This document shows, piece after piece, positions 26,610-35,009 of a stretch of 64,000 bases of DNA. The notes under the pieces are model-generated. The model made no database searches. It was not told the origin of the DNA and saw only the letters and a list, made by a program, of their open reading frames with translations. This DNA comes from Qipengyuania citrea (GTDB lineage: Bacteria > Pseudomonadota > Alphaproteobacteria > Sphingomonadales > Sphingomonadaceae): the NCBI RefSeq assembly GCF_009828015.1, contig NZ_WTYG01000002.1, positions 453,360 through 517,359 on the forward strand. Direction: 5' to 3'. The position numbers were made by a program, and so were the translations under genes. The number at the start of each line of letters is the position of its first letter. The first letter of the stretch is position 1.

Positions 26610-27073
26610 GCGGCGGCGCGGGGCTTGATCTTCTTGACGATGCCCGAGAAGCTGGCGACCGCGTGGTCTTCCTGGACCACCGTGCCGCGCACGAACACCA
26701 TGCTGCCCGTCTCGCGGACGATCTCGCACACCGCGTCGAGCGGCATGTCGGGCTTGCCGCCGCCTACGAACTGGGTCGACAGCTCGACCGTCACCGAGGG
26801 TCCGGCATTGCCGCTGCCGATATTGTGCATGGTGGTGAACAGCGAAATGTCGATCAGCGACAGCGTCACCGCGCCGTGGATGATGCCCTGCAGGTTCTGG
26901 TGGCGCCGTTCGGGGAACATGCGCAGCCGCGCCTTCCCGTCATCGTCCACCCGGGTGATGAGCTTGCCCATCACCGCGCCGTTGAACAGCGTTTCGTCCT
27001 TCAGGTTCCAGTGCCGCCAGCCGGGGTTTTCCGGGTCGGGGCCATGGTCGAACACCTCGTCGCGCAGAGCCAT
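26606..27073 (-). CDS. PaaI family hotdog-fold thioesterase
   Basis: A 155-residue hotdog-fold acyl-CoA thioesterase. HQNLQGIIHGAVTLSLIDIS is the family's core helix with the active-site region, and PSVTVELSTQFVGGG forms the following strand. The substrate is unknown. Both ends overlap neighbours: its start with the sdhB stop (TGATG), its stop with the zapE start (GTGA). This arrangement indicates co-translation with the succinate dehydrogenase subunit. Confidence 0.85.
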   Translation of the reverse strand: MALRDEVFDHGPDPENPGWRHWNLKDETLFNGAVMGKLITRVDDDGKARLRMFPERRHQNLQGIIHGAVTLSLIDISLFTTMHNIGSGNAGPSVTVELSTQFVGGGKPDMPLDAVCEIVRETGSMVFVRGTVVQEDHAVASFSGIVKKIKPRAAA

Positions 27074-27855
27074 CAGATCGCGCGTTCGGCGATCATCTTC
27101 TTGGTTTCGGCGATTGCCTTGGCGGGGCTCAGGCCCTTGGGGCAGACATTCGCGCAGTTCATGATCGTGTGGCAGCGATAGAGGCGGAAGGGGTCTTCCA
27201 GCTGGTCGAGCCGTTCACCGGTCATCTCGTCGCGGCTGTCGGCGAGCCAGCGATAGGCCTGCAGCAGGATCGCCGGGCCGAGGAACTTGTCCGAATTCCA
27301 CCAATAGCTGGGGCAGGCGGTCGAGCAGCAGGCACACAGGATGCACTCGTAGAGCCCGTCGAGCTTCTCGCGCTGTTCGGGCGACTGCAGCCGTTCCTTG
27401 CCGCTGGGCGTGGTCGAGACGGTCTGTAGCCAAGGACGGATGCTGGCGTATTGCGCATAGAAATGCGTGAAATCGGGCACGAGGTCCTTGATCACGTCCA
27501 TGCTCGGCAGCGGGGTGATGCGGATTTCGCCCTTGAGGTCCTCGATCGCGGTGGTGCAGGCGAGACCGTTTTTGCCGTTGAGGTTCATCGAGCACGAACC
27601 GCAGATCCCTTCGCGGCACGACCGGCGGAAGGTCAGCGTCGGGTCGATCTCGTTCTTGATCTTGAACAGGGCATCGAGGACCATCGGGCCGCAATCGTCG
27701 AGGTCGAGCTCGAAGGTGTCGTAGCGCGGATTCTCACCGCTGTCGGGATCGTAGCGATAGACCTTGAACTTGCGGATGCGCGCGCCGCCTTCAGCCTTGT
27801 GAGTGCGGCTCTTGCCGGTGATCTTCGAATTCTTGGGAAGGGTGAAGGTCGCCAT
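27073..27855 (-). CDS. sdhB: succinate dehydrogenase iron-sulfur subunit
   Basis: The electron-transfer subunit of complex II, on the cytoplasmic face of the inner membrane. It links the flavin of SdhA to ubiquinone in SdhCD. It has 260 residues, normal length. The 2Fe-2S ligands are in [12 protein letters not shown] plus GLACTT. The 4Fe-4S motif is [12 protein letters not shown] and the 3Fe-4S motif is [14 protein letters not shown]. The other sdh genes are not adjacent: the region upstream holds a divergent SDR. It leads an operon with a thioesterase and zapE. Confidence 0.96.
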   Translation of the reverse strand: MATFTLPKNSKITGKSRTHKAEGGARIRKFKVYRYDPDSGENPRYDTFELDLDDCGPMVLDALFKIKNEIDPTLTFRRSCREGICGSCSMNLNGKNGLACTTAIEDLKGEIRITPLPSMDVIKDLVPDFTHFYAQYASIRPWLQTVSTTPSGKERLQSPEQREKLDGLYECILCACCSTACPSYWWNSDKFLGPAILLQAYRWLADSRDEMTGERLDQLEDPFRLYRCHTIMNCANVCPKGLSPAKAIAETKKMIAERAI

Positions 27856-27956
27856 TACGCTGTCAGTCCTGTTGCTTTGCGAAACCCATCTAGCGGTTCG
27901 GGCGCTTGGTGCAAGGCCATGTATGACGCAAATCCTGCAACGGGTGTCCTACAACA

Positions 27957-27979
27957 TGGACCGGGTGTTACACGGTCCA
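27957..27979. promoter_or_regulatory. dyad between sdhB and the SDR gene
   Basis: A perfect 7-base inverted repeat, TGGACCG and CGGTCCA, with a 9-base spacer that itself contains part of the palindrome GTGTTACAC. The heptamer CGGGTGT occurs twice nearby (27941 and 27962), 21 bases apart or two helical turns. It lies in the 210-base divergent region, about 100 bases before sdhB and 87 before the SDR, where an operator would be expected. The binding protein is unknown. Confidence 0.35.
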
Positions 27980-28065
27980 GGGCGAAAACACTTTCTCGCG
28001 CCAAAAGCCCGGTAATCGGGTGAATTCGAGGGAACCACGAGCGGTTGCCGGAGGTCTAGATCGGT

Positions 28066-28794
28066 ATGATGATTGTAGGAAACCCCTTTCGGCGTGCCGC
28101 GATCTTCGGCGCCAGCGGCGGTATCGGCGCCGCACTGGCCACGAGGCTGGCGGAAAGCGGCGTCGAGGTATGGGCAGGAAGCCGTTCGGGCACGGCAGCC
28201 GACCCCGCCCTGCGCGCCTTTCGCTTCGATCTGTCCGACGAAGCCTCGATCGCCGCTGCCGCTGGCGCGATGGCCGACGCGCCCCCCGATCTGGTGGTGG
28301 TCGCGAGCGGTGTGCTGACACTGGCCGATGGCTCGGGCCCCGAACGCAGCTACAAGCAGATCGACGGCGCGGCGATGGACGAGGTGTTCCGGCTCAACAC
28401 CATCGGCCCCGCGCTGGTGGCCAAGCACGTGCTGCCCCTCTTGCCGCGCGACCGCCGCAGCGTCTTCGCCGCGCTGTCGGCGCGGGTCGGATCGATCGGC
28501 GACAACCGCATCGGCGGGTGGCACAGCTACCGTGCCAGCAAGGCTGCGCTCAACATGCTGCTCAAGAATTTTGCGATCGAGCTGGGCCGGACGCACAAGC
28601 AGGCGATCGTGGCAGGCCTGCATCCGGGCACGGTGGATTCGGCGCTGTCCGAACCCTTCCAGGCCAATCTGCCCGCGGGCCAGCTGACCCGGCCCGCCGA
28701 TGCGGCGGACAACCTGCTGAATGTCATCGACGGGCTGACGGTGGCGGACAGCGGCGGCGTGTTCGACTGGAAGGGCGAAGCCGTTCCGGCCTAG
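28066..28794 (+). CDS. SDR family NAD(P)-dependent oxidoreductase
   Basis: A 242-residue short-chain dehydrogenase. The cofactor glycine motif is FGASGGIGAAL at about residues 14-24. The catalytic Tyr and Lys are in YRASKAALNML, with the Ser region ALSARVGSIG before it. The overall pattern resembles C-factor-type or carbonyl reductase-like SDRs. The substrate is unknown. The start ATG 28066 has a good ribosome site, GGAGGT, about 9 bases upstream. The 3' end overlaps the convergent ATP-grasp gene by 4 bases. Confidence 0.88.
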   Translation: MMIVGNPFRRAAIFGASGGIGAALATRLAESGVEVWAGSRSGTAADPALRAFRFDLSDEASIAAAAGAMADAPPDLVVVASGVLTLADGSGPERSYKQIDGAAMDEVFRLNTIGPALVAKHVLPLLPRDRRSVFAALSARVGSIGDNRIGGWHSYRASKAALNMLLKNFAIELGRTHKQAIVAGLHPGTVDSALSEPFQANLPAGQLTRPADAADNLLNVIDGLTVADSGGVFDWKGEAVPA

Positions 28795-29978
28795 GCGGCC
28801 AACGCGCCCGCCCGCCCGGTTTCGGCACGCTCGAGATTGAAGGCGAGCAATTCGCCATAGCGCTGGCCTGCCAGACCCTTGCGGCCGCTGCGCTGCGGCA
28901 TCAGCACCCCGGGCTTGGCATTGCCTTCGACCACCATCGGCCCGTCGGGCGTGAACGCGATATCCCAGCCGATAAGGGTATAATCGGGGAACGCCGCGGC
29001 ATGCGCGCGGCAGGCGAGCGCCACGGCCTTTTCCCAATCGGGCAGCTGCAGATCGCCAAAGGCCGCACCGCTGACCGGATGGCATTCGTAATCGCCGCCG
29101 CCATAGCCCTTGCAGGCGGTACCCGCGCGCCCGGTTTCGAAATCGACCGGCATGATCAGCCCGCCCGCCTTCATGTTATCGATCACCGGGCCGCGCAGCG
29201 AAGCCACGCGAAGCACGGTGCTGACCAGTTCGGATTCTCCGGTCTCATTGCGCATCGTGGTGAGCCGCGCAGTCGCCAGCGCATCCATCGCATAGTCCGC
29301 CAGCGCTGCGTGGTTGCCCAGTGCGCGCTGGATCACCCACACTTGCCGGTCATCGACATAGGGCGCGATCGCCTGGGCGAAGGCGGCCTGGTCGGTGATA
29401 TCGGACACGGCATGGGGGAGCAGCGCGACACCGCGGCCGCCTTCGCCATGGGTAGGCTTGGCAATCAGCGGGTGTCCGCGGGCGGGGCGAAAATCGCGCA
29501 ATCCGCGATCGTAGACCGCGTGCACGGCGGGGTGGGGCAGGCCGTGCGCGGCGCAGCGGCGATAGAACGCCGCCTTGTCGACCAGCACGCAGGCGCGGCT
29601 CCATCCCTGCGAGTTGATGATCTTGTTGAAACCCGCATCCTCGAACCGCCGGATATAGTGATCGAGCTCCTCGGGCCGCTCGATCCGGAACAGCGCAATG
29701 TCGTTGGGATCGACGAAGCGTTCGCGCGCGATTGCCAGCGCCTGCCGTTCCCACTGCGCATCCATGCCGTACTTGCGCGCGACAGCGCAGGTTCGTGATG
29801 GCAGCCATGCAGCAAAGCCCCGCGCAATGCCCCGGTCGAGCATTGCGCGCGCCGGTGACCGGCTGCGGCGGCGGCGCTCGTAATGCGCAGCGAAGGCCGG
29901 GGCGCTGGCGGCTTCGGCCCCGCCGGGGAACAGCGCGAACGCCTTCTTGGCGTAATAGGCGAGTTCGGCGGGGTGCAT
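28791..29978 (-). CDS. ATP-grasp protein, sugar-transfer-associated type
   Basis: A 395-residue ATP-grasp enzyme that probably resembles the sugar-transfer-associated ATP-grasp group (PF14397 type). The N-terminal 100 residues are helical and Arg-rich. The ATP-binding lysine and glycine loop are in LIAKPTHGEGGRGVALL, and the metal ligands are in DIAFTPDGPMVVEGNAKPG near the C-terminus. Such enzymes join a carboxylate to an amine through an acyl phosphate. The substrate is unknown. It starts 6 bases after the stop of another ATP-grasp gene, so the two form an operon. Confidence 0.75.
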   Translation of the reverse strand: MHPAELAYYAKKAFALFPGGAEAASAPAFAAHYERRRRSRSPARAMLDRGIARGFAAWLPSRTCAVARKYGMDAQWERQALAIARERFVDPNDIALFRIERPEELDHYIRRFEDAGFNKIINSQGWSRACVLVDKAAFYRRCAAHGLPHPAVHAVYDRGLRDFRPARGHPLIAKPTHGEGGRGVALLPHAVSDITDQAAFAQAIAPYVDDRQVWVIQRALGNHAALADYAMDALATARLTTMRNETGESELVSTVLRVASLRGPVIDNMKAGGLIMPVDFETGRAGTACKGYGGGDYECHPVSGAAFGDLQLPDWEKAVALACRAHAAAFPDYTLIGWDIAFTPDGPMVVEGNAKPGVLMPQRSGRKGLAGQRYGELLAFNLERAETGRAGALAA

Positions 29979-29984
29979 GGCGGG

Positions 29985-31055
29985 TCAGACTTCGATGGTT
30001 TCGCCGCCGACATCCTCGGGCATCATCGCCAGGTCGAACGGCACCCGTTCTGCCGTGATCACTCCCTGCCGGTCCATGCTGTAGGCCGCGATATGCTCGA
30101 TCAGCTGGGCATGCGTCAGCCCGGCCAGTTGCGCCGCGCCCGAGACGGTCTTCTTCGACCACAGGTTGCACGACAGATTGACTTCCATGAACAGCACTTC
30201 CCCGGTCGTCGGAGTATAGCGGAACTCGAAACGTCCGTAATCGAACGGCCACAGTTCGGGCAGCATGGCGCGTGTGTATTCGCGGATCTTGCGCGTCATG
30301 ACCGGGTTTTTCATCGCCACCAGCCGTTCCTTTGGACCTTCGGACAGCCCGCGCTTTTCCTCGTAGGAGCGAAAATTGCCTTCATCGCCCGGCATTTCGA
30401 AGCGCATGGTCGACAGCAGGATCGGTTCGGCTCCGCCAAGGACGGGGACCACCACGTCATAGGCACCCTCGTAGCGTTCGACGATCACGTCATGCCCCTC
30501 GGCATGCAGCTTGGCGATGTCGTTCTTGGCGGTTTCCCAGTCGGTCGGCATGCTGACTCCCCAGCTGGCGGAAGACGCATTGGGTTTGACCACCAGCCGT
30601 TCGAAAGCGAAGTCGGGATAGGGGATCCACTGGCATCCCCGGCGCGCGATCAGCCACGGTGCCACCGGCACGCCGCGCGCCACTGCCACGGTCTTCATCA
30701 GATGCTTGTCATCCGACAGGCCGCGCAGGATCGGGGAGGCACCGAGCGCGGGCAGGCCGATGCGCTGCGCAAGCAGCGGGCCGAGCATCTCGCTCATCGG
30801 ATAGCCAGCCCGGTTGAGCAGTGTGAACAGGTAGTCGTGATCGGTCGGACCGAACAGTGCCGTGAAGTCGCTCGCGGGGGTCACGTCGAGGCCGATGGCG
30901 CGCAGCGTCGTCAGCACTTCATGGTGATAGACCGCATGGTTGCCGTCCTCGCCATGCAGCGATCCGCCGGATTCGGCGTGCTTTGCCAGAAACAGGACGC
31001 GCAGCCGCTCCTTGTCGGCGGCGGGGATGCGGAACAGGTCGATCTTGTTGCTCAT
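29985..31055 (-). CDS. ATP-grasp ligase (D-alanine-D-alanine ligase-like)
   Basis: A 356-residue ATP-grasp enzyme. The ATP lysine and flexible loop are in LVVKPNASSASWGVSMP, the base-binding Glu is in VIVERYEGAYDVVV, and the metal ligands Glu and Asn are in LFMEVNLSCNLW, as in Ddl-type ligases. The N-terminal region (RVLFLAKHAESGGSLHGEDG) does not look like housekeeping Ddl, which usually sits with mur/ftsQ genes. It is therefore probably a specialised amino-acid or peptide ligase. The start ATG 31055 precedes the conserved part; upstream open frame is noise. It is the first gene of the two-gene ATP-grasp operon. Confidence 0.78.
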   Translation of the reverse strand: MSNKIDLFRIPAADKERLRVLFLAKHAESGGSLHGEDGNHAVYHHEVLTTLRAIGLDVTPASDFTALFGPTDHDYLFTLLNRAGYPMSEMLGPLLAQRIGLPALGASPILRGLSDDKHLMKTVAVARGVPVAPWLIARRGCQWIPYPDFAFERLVVKPNASSASWGVSMPTDWETAKNDIAKLHAEGHDVIVERYEGAYDVVVPVLGGAEPILLSTMRFEMPGDEGNFRSYEEKRGLSEGPKERLVAMKNPVMTRKIREYTRAMLPELWPFDYGRFEFRYTPTTGEVLFMEVNLSCNLWSKKTVSGAAQLAGLTHAQLIEHIAAYSMDRQGVITAERVPFDLAMMPEDVGGETIEV

Positions 31056-31161
31056 GCGCCGCGCTTTAGGCGCAGGCCCGGGGCCGGTCACGAATTTTGT
31101 GCTTGCCGGATTATCGTTAAGCGATAGCCTTACGGCAGGAAAAGCGGCTGAGGAGCGCGCG

Positions 31162-31791
31162 ATGGGGTTGAAGCGCTGGTACGATGCGCATGTGATGCCG
31201 CGGCTCATTACGCGCGCCTGCGGCCAGCCGGGGATCGAAGACCGCCGCCGTGCCATCGTCCCGCTCGCCCGCGGCAGGGTGTTCGAACTGGGCTGCGGCG
31301 GCGGATTGAACCAGGCGCTTTACGATCACGACAGGGTTACCGCCTTTTCCGGGATCGATCCGCATGGAAAATTGCTCGCCCGGGCGCGCCAGCGCGCCGA
31401 AGCGCGCGGATGGCCGGTCGATATCCGCCAGGGCGCGGGGGAAGACATCCCGTTTCCCGATGGCTCGTTCGATACGGTGGTGTGCACCTATACGCTATGC
31501 TCGGTCGATGATCCGGCGCGGGTCATGGCCGAAATGCGCCGCGTGCTGGCCCCGGGCGGCCGGCTGCTGTTCCTCGAACACGGCCGCGCGCCCGATGCGG
31601 GCGTGGCGCTGTGGCAGGAGCGGCTCGAACCACTGTGGAAACCGCTGGCGGGTGGCTGCAATCTGACGCGCCCCGTGGGGGCGGCGCTGCGCGGTGCCGG
31701 TTTCGCGGTCGAACCGCTGGGCCAGGCCTATCTCGACAAGGCGCCGCGCGTGCTGGGGTGGATGGAATGGGGCGTGGCGCGCAAGGCCTGA
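31162..31791 (+). CDS. class I SAM-dependent methyltransferase
   Basis: A 209-residue Methyltransf_11 protein. Motif I is VFELGCGGGLNQALY, motif II region IDPHGKLLARARQRA, post-I VCTYTLCSVDDP and motif III LAPGGRLLFLEHGRAP. The N-terminus MGLKRWYDAHVMPRLI resembles small enzymes annotated as phospholipid or quinone methyltransferases, but the substrate cannot be read. A GAGGAG ribosome site lies 7-12 bases before ATG 31162. It is divergent from the ATP-grasp operon across 106 bases, so shared control is possible. Confidence 0.83.
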   Translation: MGLKRWYDAHVMPRLITRACGQPGIEDRRRAIVPLARGRVFELGCGGGLNQALYDHDRVTAFSGIDPHGKLLARARQRAEARGWPVDIRQGAGEDIPFPDGSFDTVVCTYTLCSVDDPARVMAEMRRVLAPGGRLLFLEHGRAPDAGVALWQERLEPLWKPLAGGCNLTRPVGAALRGAGFAVEPLGQAYLDKAPRVLGWMEWGVARKA

Positions 31792-31823
31792 GGGCCGGCA
31801 AGCGCAGCGGCTCGCCGACCCTC
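31790..31823. terminator. convergent-gene hairpin
   Basis: Arms GAGGGCCGGC (31790-31799) and GCCGACCCTC (31814-31823) pair with one mismatch around a 14-base loop. It fills the 39-base gap between the convergent methyltransferase and rne and could stop transcripts from both sides. There is no U-run, as is often the case in GC-rich genomes. Confidence 0.45.
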
Positions 31824-31830
31824 GAGGTCC

Positions 31831-34569
31831 TTATTCGTCGCCGAAAGTCCGCTGCCACCAGCCCCGCTTGGGCTTGGGGGCTTCAGCTGCCGGGGCCGGC
31901 TGTTCCGTAGCTTCGGGCGCAGGCGCCGGAGCAGGGGCGGACTGGGGCGCCGGTTCCGCGGGGGCCTCGGCGGCCGGTTCCACCGCGGCATCGGCGGCAG
32001 GTTCGGCTTCCGCCTTCTTCCTGCGCGGAGCCCGCTTCTTGGGCGCGGGCTTGGCTTCGGCCTCGGCCTCGCTTTCGCCCGTTTCCGGATCACCGGCTTC
32101 GGCATTTGCCTTCTTCTTGCGCGGGGCCCGCTTTTTCGGCGCGGGCTTGGCTTCGGCCTCGGCCTCGCCGGTCGCCGGATCAGCCGCTTCGGTGTCGGCC
32201 TTCTTCTTGCGCGGTGCCCGCTTCCTGGGCTTGGGTTTTTCTTCCTCTTCCGCGGCGGCTTCGGCCGTTTCGGGGGAATCGCTCGGACCGGCGACGACTG
32301 CCATGTCGTCGACCACGGCTTCCGACACCTGTTCGAGGTTCTGCGCGTCTTCGGCGTTCACCTCGTCAGCGTTCCGGCCACGGCCGCGTCCACCCCGACG
32401 GCGTCCACCCCGACGGCGGCGCTTCTTGCCACTGTCGTCTCCGTCGTCCCCATCGTCATTGTCATTGTCCGATGAGGCGTCGTCATTGCCGTCGCCGCCA
32501 TTGTCATCGTCATTGTCGTCCCGGTAGTCATCCTGCGAACGGTTCTTGTTGCGACCACGGCCGCCCCGCCGCCGACGACGCTTCTTCCGCGGACGATCAT
32601 CGTCGTTCTCGCCGTCGCCGTCGTTTTCGGCAGTTTCCTCGGCGGTTTCTTCCTCGTCGTCGTCCTCGTCCTGCTCATGGACGATCGGATCGAAACGCGG
32701 CGCGTCCTTCGGCTTGGGACCGTGGCTCGACACCACCATCTTGGCGCCTTCGTCCTCGCCCTCGGGCACGACTTCGACGGTCACGTGGTAGCGCTGTTCG
32801 ATCTCCATCAGATCGGCGCGCTTCTCGTTGAGGAGATAGACCGCGGCTTCGGTGCTGGCGGCCAGGCGAATGACCGATCCCTTGCCCTTGGCAGCCTCGT
32901 CCTCGATCAGGCGCAGCGCCGAAAGACCCGCGCTCGATGCGGTGCGGACCAGCCCGGTGCCATCGCAGTGCGGGCATTCGCGCGTGGTCGCCTCGAGCAC
33001 GCCGGTGCGCAGGCGCTGGCGGCTCATTTCCATCAGGCCGAAGCTGGAAATCCGGCCGACCTGGATCCGCGCGCGATCGTTCTTGAGCGCATCCTTCATC
33101 GCGCGTTCGACCTTGCGCGTGTTCGAATGGTGCTCCTGGTCGATGAAGTCGATGACCACGAGCCCGGCCATGTCGCGCAGCCGCAGCTGGCGAGCGATTT
33201 CACGCGCGGCTTCCAGATTGGTGTGCAGCGCGGTCTGCTCGATATTGTGCTCCTTGGTGGAGCGGCCCGAGTTGATGTCGATCGAAACCAGCGCTTCGGT
33301 CGGGTTGATGACTAGATAGCCGCCAGACTTGAGCTGGACCATCGGGTCGTACATCGCCTTGAGCTGATCCTCGGCGCCATAGCGCTGGAACATCGGCACC
33401 GGGTCGGAATATTGCTTCACGCGCCGGGCGTGGCTGGGCATCAGCAGTTTCATGAACTGCTTGGCCAGCTTGTAGCCTTCCTCGCCCTCGACGACGACTT
33501 CCTCGATCTCGCGATTGTAGATGTCGCGGATCGCGCGCTTGATCAAATCGCTGTCCGAATGGATCAGCGCGGGCGCGCTGGAGGACAGCGTGCGTTCGCG
33601 GATTTCGTCCCACAGCCGTGCGAGATAGTCGAAATCGCGCTTGATCTCGGTCTTGGTGCGGCTGAGCCCGGCGGTGCGCACGATCAGGCCCATGGCGCGC
33701 GGTAGGCTCAGCGAGCTGACGACCTGCTTGAGCCGCTTGCGGTCCGATGCGCTGGAAATCTTGCGCGAAATGCCGCCGCCGTGGCTGCTGTTGGGCATCA
33801 ACACGGTGTAGCGACCGGCCAGGCTGAGATAAGTGGTGAGCGCGGCGCCCTTGTTGCCGCGTTCCTCCTTGACGACCTGGACTAGCAGCACCTGGCGGCG
33901 CTGGATGACGTCCTGGATCTTGTAGCGGCGGCGCAGCGCCATGCGCTTGGCACGCGCTTCGTCGACTTCCTTGGTCCGCGCGCGGCCCTTGCCGTTCTGG
34001 CGGCGGCCACGCGGGCGGCGACCACGGCCGCGTCCGCGCGACTTGTCGTCGTCATCGTCCGAACCCTCGTCATCCGAATCGTCGTCGTCCTCATTGCCGT
34101 CGAGATGGCCTTCCTCGATCGTGGCGACATCGTCCTTGTCGGAGGTATCGACTTCCTCGAGCCCGTCTTCGGCGAGGTCTTCGGCGAGCGCTTCGGAGCT
34201 TTCGTCGTCGGCGTCGTATTCGTCGCCGGGCATTTCGCCGCGGTCTTCTTCCTCTTCACGCAGCCGCGCTTCTTCCTCGGCAGCTTCGGCCTCGGCTTCG
34301 AGCAGCGCTTCGCGATCTTCCTTGGGGATCTGGTAGTAGTCGGGGTGGATCTCGCTGAAGGCGAGGAAGCCGTGGCGGTTGCCACCGAAATCCACGAAGG
34401 CCGCCTGCAGCGACGGTTCGACCCGTGTAACCTTGGCTAGGTAGATATTGCCTTTGATCTGCTTGTGATCGGCAGATTCGAAATCGAATTCTTCAATCCG
34501 GTTGCCCTTGAGCACCGCCACCCGGGTTTCTTCCTGGTGGCGCGCATCGATAAGCATGCGCGTTGCCAT
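31831..34569 (-). CDS. rne: ribonuclease E
   Basis: The main endoribonuclease of mRNA decay and rRNA/tRNA processing and scaffold of the degradosome. It has 912 residues. The S1 domain starts near residue 35 but is split by an acidic insertion at about 84-215, with Asp/Glu runs followed by an RGRGRRPRGRR tract, typical of alphaproteobacterial RNase E. The DNase-I-like catalytic Asp431 is in SIDINSGR and Asp474 in VIDFIDQEH. The Zn-link cysteines 532 and 535 are in ECPHCDG. The C-terminal 300 residues are disordered: acidic, Arg-rich (RGGRRRGGRGRGR) and then Lys/Pro repeats. The start ATG 34569 is preceded by a long leader. Confidence 0.95.
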   Translation of the reverse strand: MATRMLIDARHQEETRVAVLKGNRIEEFDFESADHKQIKGNIYLAKVTRVEPSLQAAFVDFGGNRHGFLAFSEIHPDYYQIPKEDREALLEAEAEAAEEEARLREEEEDRGEMPGDEYDADDESSEALAEDLAEDGLEEVDTSDKDDVATIEEGHLDGNEDDDDSDDEGSDDDDDKSRGRGRGRRPRGRRQNGKGRARTKEVDEARAKRMALRRRYKIQDVIQRRQVLLVQVVKEERGNKGAALTTYLSLAGRYTVLMPNSSHGGGISRKISSASDRKRLKQVVSSLSLPRAMGLIVRTAGLSRTKTEIKRDFDYLARLWDEIRERTLSSSAPALIHSDSDLIKRAIRDIYNREIEEVVVEGEEGYKLAKQFMKLLMPSHARRVKQYSDPVPMFQRYGAEDQLKAMYDPMVQLKSGGYLVINPTEALVSIDINSGRSTKEHNIEQTALHTNLEAAREIARQLRLRDMAGLVVIDFIDQEHHSNTRKVERAMKDALKNDRARIQVGRISSFGLMEMSRQRLRTGVLEATTRECPHCDGTGLVRTASSAGLSALRLIEDEAAKGKGSVIRLAASTEAAVYLLNEKRADLMEIEQRYHVTVEVVPEGEDEGAKMVVSSHGPKPKDAPRFDPIVHEQDEDDDEEETAEETAENDGDGENDDDRPRKKRRRRRGGRGRNKNRSQDDYRDDNDDDNGGDGNDDASSDNDNDDGDDGDDSGKKRRRRGGRRRGGRGRGRNADEVNAEDAQNLEQVSEAVVDDMAVVAGPSDSPETAEAAAEEEEKPKPRKRAPRKKKADTEAADPATGEAEAEAKPAPKKRAPRKKKANAEAGDPETGESEAEAEAKPAPKKRAPRRKKAEAEPAADAAVEPAAEAPAEPAPQSAPAPAPAPEATEQPAPAAEAPKPKRGWWQRTFGDE
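32012..32245. repeat. in-frame tandem repeat in the rne 3' part
   Basis: Three copies of a unit of about 90-96 bases begin at 32012, 32108 and 32198 on the + strand, each starting GCCTTCTTC. On the coding strand they encode repeats of the form KPAPKKRAPRKKKA followed by an acidic spacer. Copies differ at several third positions, so they are not very recent. The Lys-rich units are probably RNA-binding or protein-docking segments of the disordered RNase E tail. Confidence 0.7.
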
Positions 34570-35009
34570 GTATCTGTCTCCAGCCGCGTCGGGGCAGGGA
34601 TGACCCTGCAAAAGCGCGGCGATTTATGTTGGAAAATCCGCGGCCCTCCTGGGGCATCGCGGTGTTTGCGAACCGGCCGCGCCCTGCTGGTGCAGGAGGC
34701 CGGGTATTCGTGACTGCGGGAGTGGCCGCGCGCTGTTTCTGCGCTGTCCGACCCGACACGGCTGCACGGGCTTGCGCCAGTGCTGCGAATGTCGGGGAGT
34801 AACGGGCCATGTCCGGCATCAACCTGTATTGACTTGGGCCTGAGCGGGACTGCCGCTGCGGCCTGAAAAACCACGGTTTTTCCATGTGACCCTCTTCGTC
34901 GCGCATTGTTCGCGCCGATCGGAGGCACCGGGAAACCGATGACATGTCGCTAGCACCGTGGGTTTCACACGGCAACCATATTGCGTCATTCGGCAACAAG
35001 GCCGTAACC
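34570..35009. other. 440-base divergent region between rne and the amidase
   Basis: No confident gene. It must hold the rne leader and promoters for rne and the divergent amidase. A perfect 8-base dyad is at 34865-34882. A leftward frame starting at ATG 34885, with GAGGG upstream, runs through the rne start codon and could be a leader ORF. No confident -35/-10 pair was found by eye. E. coli rne has a long self-regulated leader; whether this one is regulated is unknown. Confidence 0.5.
34865..34882. promoter_or_regulatory. perfect dyad in the rne upstream region
   Basis: GAAAAACC-AC-GGTTTTTC, a perfect 8-base inverted repeat with a 2-base centre in otherwise GC-rich DNA, about 300 bases before the rne start. 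It could be an operator or, read as RNA, a small stem. On the - strand it overlaps the first codons of a possible leader ORF (MEKPWFF). Confidence 0.35.

Noticed and set aside
29985-31055. Housekeeping D-alanine-D-alanine ligase (ddl)
   Set aside because: The ATP-grasp core is similar but the N-terminal part and the context (no mur or fts genes) do not fit.
32012-32420. CRISPR-like or satellite repeats
   Set aside because: The repeats are in-frame coding repeats of the RNase E tail with diverged copies and no regular spacers.
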